DNA from: Agapetus fuscipes
Taxonomy: Eukaryota > Arthropoda > Insecta > Trichoptera > Glossosomatidae
Assembly (NCBI GenBank): GCA_951799405.1
Contig: OX637361.1
Coordinates: 7,463,156-7,527,155, forward strand
DNA: 64,000 nt
Direction of reading: 5' to 3'
The stretch's first letter is position 1. Each line of letters starts with the position of its first letter. The notes beneath the pieces are model-generated. The model was not told the DNA's origin. It searched no databases and worked only from the letters and a program-made list of their open reading frames with translations. Position numbers and translations under genes: made by a program. Positions 55,501-64,000 of this stretch are shown one piece after another.

Positions 55501-58150
55501 TCGTGCGCGTGCGCGTGCGCGCGCACGTGCGAGCACGCCGCCCACGCGCCAACAGCAACAGCGTCCGACCGCTCTGCCCACTTTATTGATGATTTTTCAC
55601 GCTCTGCAAATAATCACAGACATTAGGAAAGCTGAAGAAGCACAAAGTAAAACAAGAATGCATCGCATGCTGAAGAGGCTTCAGTCTACGGCAGTGGTTC
55701 CCAACTTAGGGGCGATTTGTGTTCTCAGGGAGGCGATAATTACGCAGGGCGCGATTATTCAAAGGGGGGGAAAAGAGTGCTGTATTTAAAAAAATATTCT
55801 AACTGAAAACGTAGTTGCAGTCGCATATTGTACGAAAAAAGAAAAACCGAGAGATTGCATCTATTACCTACCCCCCTCTCCTGACAAAAATTTTCATTTT
55901 GGGGAGAAATATATCTATTTACCAATAAGGGGCCACAAAAGGCAACGAACCCATAAATAGACTGAGGGATTTCTATACCAACTCTATCAGTTACCTATGT
56001 ACCTATGTATTGCTAGATATTTTGAAGAGAAAAATTAATTAAGCGACTAGAGAAAACATCTCGTCAAAACAAGACGTTTTAATAACTATGCCCCTTTCAA
56101 AAAATACACCTGCAGCGCGATTTTATTATTTTTTTATATCATACTCAAAGATTATAAGTTGCCCGAGAAATTAAAAAAGGTAGATGTGCCATACATAACG
56201 TTAATTAGAGTAAAGACCTTAGCCTCATGTAATCAAAATATCTGAACTACTTAGTTGCGTTTTACGTTTTATGACGAAAATTTATAAAGTAGGTAGATAC
56301 CTGAATCAATTATTCAAATGCTGATATTTTTCTAACTTGTAGGAACCTACATTCGTAACCCAAGTACGTTAGGAAGAAGGTATATTATGAATGTATGTTA
56401 TTATATAAATGATTTTCAACACAATGTGAAATCTATAGGAAGGTAAACTAATACCCTCTCCGGCCCTCCCACGCTTGTGCGTAAAAATATTGCATAATAT
56501 TACATTTCGTTTTTAAAATGATCGTCATGACGTAGGTCAACACTGCTACGTTAGGTAGGTATACTATGTGTAGTTCTATTTATATCATGTCAAGGCGAGT
56601 GTTGATGGACCAGTTGTTCCCAAAGTGGGAAATTTACACCCCCAGAGGGTTCGATTTCGGCATGGGGGGCTGTAGAAACGAAAATAATAATTTGGGGTCC
56701 GTGAGATGTAAATAGGGGAGTGGAGTGGACGCAGAAAAGATCAATTTTTAATGTAATCCGATCAAAGTTCACATGATCCGTTTGGAGGGTAATCTACATG
56801 TTTCTTGAAAATTTGGTCAAAATCTGATGAGCACTAGTCAGGCATGGGAAGCAACTTTTCCATACACTGAAAGAAAAATAAAGATGACGATAATTATGAA
56901 AAAAATGTTTGTAGTCCGATCGACATCAAACAACAAATGTGTTTTTTTATGCAACATGTAAAATATTCTCGAAATTGATCATGTGAAGTTTGCTGCCGAT
57001 TGAATAAAAAACAGTTCCCTTTTCCCACTTTTCCAGTAACGTGGTCTGTAAACCCTGAAACCACCCAAAGAATGAGACTATATTTTTACATCAAAGTAAC
57101 CATATAAAATGATTTTAGAATGATATAATGACAAAAAAAGTAATTTATTTTCCATTCAACGGGACTGAGCCACAGCAATGCGTGCCAGGGTACAAATATT
57201 TGGTAATATGTAAATGGCCAAAACATCCTAAAATAGATAAGAGTAAAGTATCTAGTATTTCAATAAAAAGCCATTTAATAAAATAAAGTTATGAATTGCG
57301 TTAATTGATGATGCTACAACCTTCTCTGAATTAGATAGAAATAATTTTGAGATTACTTTCCTCTTTACGGATCAGATAATTTAAAATTATAAATTTGCCA
57401 TGAAATTTAAAATTTACATGATTTTTCGGGGTCTACGGAAGATACAGAAATTGGTAATGACTAATGGGTCCTTACATACTTTGTGAGTGGTTCTACTAGG
57501 CTTTGGGAACATCTGCTGTGGTCTGTCCTCACGTCAATTCTTATTAGAGAGGGTCAGTCAATTGTCCCCATTGACGTCTATTTATAACGAAACATGTCTG
57601 TAACGCAGAAAAAAATAACTCTAAAGAACGTCAGACGTTGGACACGTGGGTGCGACGCTAAGTGAGCCAGCTATCGACCCAGGGGAAGGAAAAACAAAGA
57701 CTGCGATGACGAATGTTTACTCTGACTAAAATACGCAAAAACATTGTGAAAAGCAATTTGGTTATCAAAGAAGATATAAAAATGATTTCCTTAAAGAGAA
57801 ATCGTAATATATTACTTACAATTAAAGATGAGGGAGGGAAAATGAATGAGGTGATGAAATGGAAATTGTTTTTTTTGTAACAAAACAAAGAATATTGTAA
57901 AAATGAAAATAGTTTGTTTTTTATTGGAGACAAAGGGAAGGGGCTATAAGGAATTTGACGCTGGAAGAAAATGGAGAGGGAATATAATGTAAAGTGAAAT
58001 TTATACGTAAATACAAGCAATAGCTGTCAGAATGAAAAACCTTTTCAGGATATTGAATTTTTTTATGAAAATTGGATTTTTCAATGAGATGCTGTGACGG
58101 ATGAAGGTGTGAAATGTTTAAACAAAAGAAAATGTGGTTGACTCACCCAT
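52374..58150 (-). CDS. Unrecognised 356-aa protein, Cys-His-Asp (NAT/transglutaminase-like) arrangement, 5 exons
   Basis: Exons 58150-58147, 55336-54803, 54188-53984, 53213-53060 and 52547-52374 join with consistent phases and GT-AG borders. I do not recognise the family by name. Residues 84-97 (HTCVGLGLELLRKL) place Cys86 at the start of a helix. His140 (KEHVMVAMHI) heads a beta strand, and Asp159 lies in LCDPGYH. This order, and the His-strand-Gly-Arg/Pro-strand-Asp-Pro-Gly pattern, resemble the catalytic triad of arylamine N-acetyltransferases and transglutaminase-like folds. The remainder (residues 181-356) is mixed, with FNIHNPGYIEWAERE and YKFSMFADGGK, ending in an acidic helix. No signal peptide or membrane segment. 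The enzyme role is inference; a non-catalytic homologue is possible. Confidence 0.82.
52766..52935 (-). mobile_element. SINE1 with internal deletion (intron 4 of the Cys-His-Asp gene)
   Basis: 3' end (TTTGGTGAGCACTGTTTTTG) and decayed tRNA head (GCGCTCCTAGTTCCCAGC ... AATCACTACAGACTATG) present, with the middle lost. Confidence 0.55.
53060..53213 (-). CDS. Exon 4 of the Cys-His-Asp gene (residues 248-299)
   Basis: Encodes RSLLTRDQKGHLVAGLYFP, then FTLFFNDKFGKQRIKYKF and SMFADGGK. Acceptor TTTCCAG, donor GTGTGT, leaving in phase 0. Confidence 0.87.
53984..54188 (-). CDS. Exon 3 of the Cys-His-Asp gene (residues 180-247)
   Basis: Starts GWFTQSDEAHCKKEYNYSF, ends RRNLVYNF and AG of Arg248. Acceptor TTGTTGCAG, donor GTAAAG. 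Confidence 0.87.
54803..55336 (-). CDS. Exon 2 of the Cys-His-Asp gene (residues 2-180)
   Basis: 534 bases, starting GHPLPLPSWAAPRDP after acceptor CTGGCCCCCAG and ending ...DRCYPHT before GTACAG. Holds all three putative triad residues (Cys86, His140, Asp159). Its GC content and third-position bias are much higher than the flanks, as expected for coding sequence. Confidence 0.87.
55436..55570. other. GC/CpG-rich simple-sequence block before exon 2 of the Cys-His-Asp gene
   Basis: Runs of GCGCGTGCGCGTGCGCGCGC type, about 100 bases upstream (minus strand) of the exon 2 acceptor. Could be a second, internal promoter region or a simple repeat. Open frames in it on both strands are composition artefacts. 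Confidence 0.5.
55691..55775. mobile_element. Left end of a hAT-like element (intron 1 of the Cys-His-Asp gene)
   Basis: CAGTGGTTCCCAACTTAGGG is a common hAT terminal sequence. A matching right end was not found within 2 kb, so the extent is unknown. A similar motif GACCAGTTGTTCCCAAAGTG at 56609 lies in the same direction. Confidence 0.4.
58147..58150 (-). CDS. Exon 1 coding part of the Cys-His-Asp gene (ATGG only)
   Basis: ATGG followed by a perfect donor GTGAGT (58146-58141). Joined to exon 2 it gives Met-Gly-His-Pro-Leu, and no other ATG precedes the conserved part of exon 2, which opens just after an in-frame TGA. Lies 60-200 bases inside a GC-rich promoter-like block. Confidence 0.65.
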
Positions 58151-58189
58151 ACAACGGCTAAGAGCCAAACTAAAAAAAATATTTGCGTC

Positions 58190-58370
58190 TTTTTGTTAGG
58201 CGCTCCTTCCGCACGCGCTCTCTGTGTAACAGTCCGAAACAAACTGTCTGCCCGCGTCGCTCGGCGGCGCTATAAAATAGATTTCCCCCCTCACCCCCTA
58301 GCGCCCTTCCTCCCCTCCACCCCGCCCCTCGCGTCCCACCCACCCCCACCAAACGACGACCGGAAAGTGT
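58190..58370 (-). promoter_or_regulatory. GC-rich promoter block of the Cys-His-Asp gene
   Basis: A CpG-rich island in AT-rich DNA just upstream of exon 1. On the minus strand an AT-rich TATTTTATAG box (58280-58271) sits about 31 bases before ACAGT (58247-58243), the right spacing for TATA and initiator. The opposite strand reads TATAAAATAG, so divergent use is possible. Confidence 0.4.
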
Positions 58371-58399
58371 TGATTTGTTTCACTTTTATTTAGTTGATA

Positions 58400-59660
58400 G
58401 CATACATGTATCTGCTGCACACATAGCTTGTTATTGACTATGTACTCGTATGTACCCATTATTCATTCCAATGCCCGCATCATAAAATTCCATGAACTGA
58501 TAACATCACAATATCCACTACAATTCAAAGGTTCTCAAACACACAATCTCTTCTTCGTAAATAACTGACCCATCCTAAAGTTCTGAGTAAACTATTTTGA
58601 AAATCGTAATTGATCAATCTATTAAAGTTCCATCGTTTATATCATTTATACATCATTTACGAAGCGAATTTATACCATTTACCTATATTTTTATTATTCA
58701 CAATGAATCCAAATTCAGTCCCCTGATTTGATCAGAGCACGTATTGTTCCTGAATAGTGAATATATGGGATCGAATTAAAAATGTACCTAAGGTTTGTGA
58801 AATATGAAGGTTTGAGTGAGACTGATGGTCTGTCGTTTTGGTCATAGGCCTTTCAAATACGTACTTACTTACGAGAAAAAGACGAAGAAGGAATAATCAG
58901 CCTAAAAAGTAGTCAGTTGAAAAACTTTGATCATGATCAGGGATCAGCTAATTATAATATATCAATGTCAAATATATAACAGTGACGCGCACAACACTTC
59001 AAGAATTTTGTGCATTTGACGGTCCTGTGAAGTTAAATTAATTTCAGATCAGTTAATTTTCTTTTTGGACTTATTGAAGTTTCACCACTGATTTGTGACA
59101 ACTGGACTGTGTAAGTGTTGCCCATATTATAAGTCAATGGTGTTACCTGTCTTACAGGTAAGCACCTGCTCTACTCCTCGATTGTTCCATGAAATCCAGT
59201 TGATCACTCTCAGAACGAGTTCCCATCCTCCACAGGATCGCACATTGCAATATCACATGCCATTGAACTTGAGTGTCTATAGACTTGTATGCGCTCTCCT
59301 ATTTCTCGTATAGTACATTTATGTATGCATGTCTGGCACGCGACTAGACATCTGCCGATCCTGTCTACGAATAGTTCAAGGAACGACAGATGTCTGGGAG
59401 AATGAATTTCAAATTAGGAAATGAGTTTTGAAGATAATGTCCCCGAAGGAAGTTATTGAACTGGATGTGAAGTAGGGAAAACTGGGAGTCCTTAATGTCT
59501 CAATCCTGCGATTGGTTTGACCTTCAACAATCCTTTTCACCGTTTCTCTCTATCTATGGAAATCTTCTTCAGTTTCCTGCAGGAGGAACAGCATCTGCAA
59601 TACGAGTATATCCTGTAGGAACTCTCGGCGTGGTCGTCCTCGGGCGTTTGTCCCCTTTCG
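58400..59660. other. Upstream flank of the Cys-His-Asp gene, nothing recognised
   Basis: AT-rich with no supported exon on either strand. Confidence 0.4.
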
Positions 59661-59780
59661 ATCTGTAATCTAAGTTGCAAAGATACATTTTAATGCATAT
59701 TGAAGGCATACTCACAAGTAGACACATTTAAGTTCGCGCTTACACATGCTGCGTGTGAGCATACAAAATAAACCAAACCA
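59661..59780 (-). mobile_element. LINE-C 3' end, partial
   Basis: Tail half of the family (ATCTGTAATCTAAGTTGC to CACATGCTGCGTGTGAGC). Confidence 0.6.
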
Positions 59781-60024
59781 TCTAGATTTTAGATCATTCC
59801 TATAATTTTGGTATGTGAGAGACCCTCCTAGTATTGCATGCCCTATCCATCTTGCACATTGTTATCTTGCACGGAAAAATCACGAACAAAATCTTCCTCA
59901 TTACAAACAATATTTTTTTCAATGAAAGAAAACTTCTTTCCATTGAGTTATACGTCAATGCTTTAATATGTCATACTTATGCTTCTTTCATACTTTTGTT
60001 TGTTTGTTGAAAAATAAAGGCATT

Positions 60025-60063
60025 CAAATAATGCCAAAAATTAGCATTATTTGGCGTAGCGAA
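60025..60063. repeat. Hairpin with perfect 10-bp arms
   Basis: CAAATAATGC at 60025-60034 and GCATTATTTG at 60054-60063. Nothing else supports a function. Confidence 0.35.
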
Positions 60064-60714
60064 GTTTGTTTTTGCCAGAAAGGAACGTAGCTGCATAGAC
60101 ATTGCAAATTATATTTGCTTGGTTAAGTCTATTTGTTTTACTTAAGAAAATAATTATACGCAATATGAAACGTAGTACCTACGCACATAATTATTAAATG
60201 TGAATCAATATTTACATTAAAATTTGTCGCCAACCAACCTGAGTGTTTACATTTCGTTTTATTTTACTGATAATTTTGACGCGTTTATTTATTTTAAAAT
60301 TGATGTCATCATTTTCACTGGCGCTATTATCTATGATGGGTTTGGCGTTCTTATGAACAACAGACAACGCTGTCTCCTTTCTCTTTCAGTCCCACATTCC
60401 TGATACTTCATCCAGACTCCTTGATCTGGGTCTTCCCACTTTCCTGTACCCCTCTGGGTTTGACATTACAACTATCTTCTCTAGGCTCTGATGGTCCATT
60501 TTCTGAAAGTGACCGAGTCTGCAGACTTTTATTTACCGGTCCACATCGACGTCTTGGTACAGTTCGTCTAACTCAGAGTTATATAAATAAAATTAATAAA
60601 AACTTAGTTGAGTAATTTTAGAATACAATAAAGCTCATTAAAAATGGAGTCACAACATTCTGAATTTCCCTCGGTGGGATGACGTCACAGCCCTAGGTGA
60701 ATAGGGTCCTTTTT

Positions 60715-60835
60715 TAAGGAATCCTGTGCTGGAGGTTCCCCAATTCTTGAAAGTCTTGGTGGTCTATGTCACCCTGGAAGTGCCGCAGAGGTGTTGCTTG
60801 AATTGTTGCTTCTGTCGTGAGGCGCTGCAAGGAAG
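60715..60835 (-). mobile_element. SINE1, diverged poly(A)-type tail
   Basis: AAGGAATCCTGTGCTGGAGG, GGTGGTCTATGTCACCCTGG and AAGTGCCGCAGAGGTGTTGC match the alternative SINE1 end at 7.8 and 17.1 kb. Confidence 0.55.
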
Positions 60836-61360
60836 TGGCGATTGATGTTGGTTTTGAATAAAACCGGATTAAAGTCTCACAACACGTTTGATCCGTAGCT
60901 GATATGTGGTTCATCGTTTATTTTGTATAGAAAATTTACGTTAGATGGTGGCTCAGCTATGGATTTGCTGAGTGTAAATAACATCATTAGTCTATTTTCC
61001 CACACCTGAAAAACAAGATTTCGCTAATTTTCTTGACATTAATTTAGGCAGGGCTTTTCATCCATTTATGTGTCATGTAAAAAGACTTATTTAATTAAGT
61101 ACTCAATCAAATTAATTACTTATTTTTTTAGATAAGTGCTACACTTAGTTTCTCAATAAAATTGATAATAATTTGTCAATTACTCTGGCCAGTTTTTGGC
61201 CGCGTGACTTTAACATTGGGTTGTGTAACTAATCTCTGATATATATATATATACATAGGTATCATATGTAGGCATTGTGTAGGCGCATACATAGATTCAT
61301 TTCATAACGTGACGGATACCGTTTCTCATATCCATATCTATACCTTAAAGGTCAAACTGA

Positions 61361-61960
61361 ATCTAATCTAATCTAAGTTGCAAATATATGTAACATTAAA
61401 GATTCACATTATATGCATTTTCAATATAAAAACCAGAATCTCAAATGAACATACACCCTGCAACTCCTGCCGACCTTCCCTGAAACAAGGGTGACATTAG
61501 CAAAGTGAACCATTTTTTATATTGGCCCATAATTAAAAAAAAAACATTTTAAACTATGAGAACCATTTATAAAACTGTAATAATAGAGGAAATTCCGAAA
61601 GGTTTTGTTAAAGAAAACATAAATATTTAAAAATTGAATTTTTATGTTGTAAGCCCACATGTGCAATGTGCAAGCGCGAACTTGTACGTGTCTGCTTGTG
61701 GGCATGCATTTAAAATTTATAATCTTTAATCTAAGTTTCAAAGATTCATATTAGATTCAATCCCACAAGCAGAAACGTACAAGTTCGCGCTTACACATGT
61801 CGCATGTGGACTTACAGCACAAAAACCCAATCTCAAATGAACATAAGCCAACTGCAACTCTTGCCGACTTTTTTTACAGTATGGGTGGTCAGCCTCATAC
61901 CAACCTACAGTAATATGAATCCTTAATGATTATATATCTCCGCAACTTAGATTACAGATT
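61361..61960. mobile_element. Cluster of four LINE-C 3' end pieces in both orientations
   Basis: 61361-61525 minus (internal deletion), 61630-61716 plus, 61716-61912 minus and 61909-61960 plus. The second and third meet tail to tail at TTTATAATCTTTAATCTAAG, forming an inverted repeat. Confidence 0.65.
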
Positions 61961-63326
61961 ATATAAAGACGTTGTACCGTAACTAAGCGCTGATTATGTG
62001 CGCGGAGCCTGCTACAGCTGTCTATGACGTCACGAGGCACACCACAACACGTGACTCCATTTTCTTTTCATGGAAATTTCCCGCCCACGGGGTTCTCGTG
62101 AAATGCGAGCGTGACGCACCAGACGAGTACCTACAATTACCTCGAGTATACAACATTGCGTTAATCTCCCCTCGATCTCGTAAATCGAAAATGTATCTGA
62201 ATACACTATGGTACTCTTAGTGAGTGATTTAGTTTTCAAGTATTTTTTCAATTTACGCACATCGATGTGAGTTTACGTAATGTTTTATACGTGGAGAACA
62301 GCTGTTATTATACTTGTATATTTGTGGGTTTACCTTCTGACTAAATTGGCTTTTCAAGTGTACTGAAATATTAATCATTATAATCATCAGAGGCGCCGAA
62401 ATCTTTTATTTTATCAAATACGGACCATTATCAGAGATGAAACTTTAATAAAGGCCGGAAAATCCATATCTATGGTTGATTACGCACTGTTGTTTTTTTG
62501 GAAAATTTCTACTAAGTAGGTACTAATTTTAAACATAAACTTCACACTAGAATTCGTTTATTTTCTTTTATTTGTTTTGGAATTTGATATACATAGGTAT
62601 TTACGTTTTAATAAGCTTTATAATTTACCGTTTTTTCATGTGATTTGATTTGATTTAGTTGAATAATACTCATGTTACTTATAATTTGGTTTGATAACAA
62701 CAGGCAGTCAAATGTTCTTCATACCATCAGCTGTTTACTGGCGGCCATATTTTCTCCCTTACCGAAACGATCACTAGAAAATACGAGACTTCTCATTTTG
62801 GGTAAGAAGTCTCCACCAGCGATCGAATGCCCTTCATACAAATTGTGCATAGAAAATTTCACCACCCTGCCAGCTGTTCACACGTTGTCCTGTTTTTTTC
62901 GCTTGTTATGGATCTACGATCACCAGAAAATATGAGAATGATCACCCTAGTATGTATGTAAGCTAAACACATTAAAAAAAGATAGACTTCCATATTTATA
63001 TTTCCAACCTGTGTATCTTTGTACGCACGCACGTTGGTAACTGTAGCATGTATATTGTATATAATATAGTATAGAAAGTGTGTCTGTATGTGGGTTATGT
63101 TATTGTTCAGCAAGTTCCTTCCTTTTTAGTTTCAATGGCAGCAAATGGTTTGTTAATGACCCAGATGTTTACTAATTGGTAAATGCTATTCACCATTCAG
63201 TGGAACAGAAGGTAATTTATCACAATTAAGGACTGACGGCTCTTTAATGAATTGTTTTTCGATGGATGCTACAATACTTTATCAATATTCTATTATCTGG
63301 ATTTGAGATGAAAATTTCTGGCCATT
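61961..63326. other. Intergenic DNA, no gene recognised
   Basis: 62000-62150 is moderately GC-rich (GCGCGGAGCC, TGACGTCACGAGG, AACACGTGACTCC), as near a transcription start, but no exon could be supported. Confidence 0.35.
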
Positions 63327-63334
63327 GTTTAAAG

Positions 63335-63885
63335 CAGGCCTGGCCAACCCAAATTGCACCCCGGGCCGCATTGATGGCCTAAAATTTCCCCAAGGGCCAC
63401 ACATACAAACATTTTACAAAAAAAAATTATATAAAAAAACGAAACCACAACCAGATGTGAAAAGAAAACACGCATTGAACCAACAACAAAAAATGTATTT
63501 GTGTAGTAAACAACATAAAAAAAATTCAACATTAGAAAAATATTTTAACAATGAAAATTATTAATTAACCCTTAACTACATAGAGGAAAAAATTCTTAAT
63601 TTTTCATTTCAAAACAATATTACAAATAAAACCAATTATCAGGGACTTCTCCTTTCAGTGCAAGATTTGAGATTCTTTTCGCTTACTTAATTTTTCTAAA
63701 TCTAGGTATTTCAATATTTGAAGTTACACACCTTAACTGGTTTTCCAGATTTACGTCTGTTATAGACGCCCTATTTTTATTTTTATTATATTTCATTTTT
63801 ATTTTTCATCACACATGACCGCGGGCCGCACGTAAAGGCGCCGCGGGCCGCATGCGGCCCGCGGGCCGCGGGTTGGCCAGTTCAG
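63335..63885. mobile_element. hAT-type MITE, 551 bp
   Basis: Starts CAGGCCTGGCCAACCC and ends GGGTTGGCCAGTTCAG. Flanked by a perfect 8-bp duplication GTTTAAAG (63327-63334 and 63886-63893). Near its right end is the perfect palindrome GCGGGCCGCATGCGGCCCGC. The interior is A-rich, with a short Lys-rich frame of no clear meaning. Confidence 0.85.
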
Positions 63886-64000
63886 GTTTAAAGGGAAACA
63901 ATAAGGAGGTTGATGATTTATGCGTGAAAAATAAGCAAGAACCTAAAAGGTAAAAATACTTCAAAGGAGAAATGTGTATATCAAACTCGGCGCCAATTCC

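Noticed and set aside
54750..55589. 279-codon plus-strand frame
   Set aside because: Antisense shadow of exon 2 of the Cys-His-Asp gene and the CpG-rich block. Its residues are Arg/Pro/Ala-rich from base composition, and the opposite strand has a full splice-consistent model.
63325..63564. Lys-rich 79-codon frame
   Set aside because: Lies inside the hAT MITE, A-rich, composition-driven.

Overview
The window is nuclear DNA from an arthropod, most likely an insect and plausibly a lepidopteran. Genes are split by GT-AG introns, poly(A) signals are AATAAA, and the background is AT-rich with frequent TAGGTA/TACCTA words. Interspersed non-LTR retrotransposons, tRNA-headed SINEs and small DNA transposons are very dense. 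The arthropod call rests on an arthropod-type sarcoplasmic calcium-binding protein gene and a Drosophila-like Mlf gene. The order-level guess is inference.

Three genes can be assembled exon by exon with all reading phases agreeing. (1) A sarcoplasmic calcium-binding protein gene on the minus strand, four coding exons from 18347 down to 8682, 192 residues. (2) A myeloid leukemia factor (Mlf) gene on the plus strand, six core exons from 35233 plus an optional 81-base exon and a last exon ending at 44726, giving 258 or 285 residues. (3) An unrecognised 356-residue protein gene on the minus strand, five coding exons from 58150 down to 52374. Its first exon supplies only ATGG, and its second carries a Cys-His-Asp arrangement like that of arylamine N-acetyltransferase or transglutaminase-like folds. 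The three genes are not an operon and share no obvious pathway. An orphan TATA/initiator promoter on the minus strand near 31.6 kb points to a further transcript whose body is unresolved.

The rest is mostly repeats. Three non-LTR families are present. LINE-A (about 3.1-3.9 kb) ends in (TTA)n. LINE-B (20.2-21.0, 15.9-16.1 and 37.8-38.0 kb) ends in (CAGTA)n. LINE-C (50.3-51.5 kb) has a 3' end that recurs at least a dozen times and finishes in TTAGA repeats. A tRNA-headed SINE shares the 3' tail of LINE-A and is therefore its likely passenger; a second tRNA-headed SINE is also present. DNA elements include a 1.65-kb Harbinger-like element with TTA duplications (46.8-48.45 kb) and three hAT-type MITEs with 8-bp duplications.

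Tandem DNA stands out in three blocks: a 1.9-kb array built on CACGTG (23.55-25.46 kb) with a higher-order repeat and a GC-rich 26-bp palindrome just beyond it; an AT-rich degenerate array (27.4-28.4 kb); and five monomers of about 204-231 bp, most with an inverted repeat (29.19-30.25 kb). I consider the CACGTG array and the unrecognised Cys-His-Asp protein the most worthwhile leads.
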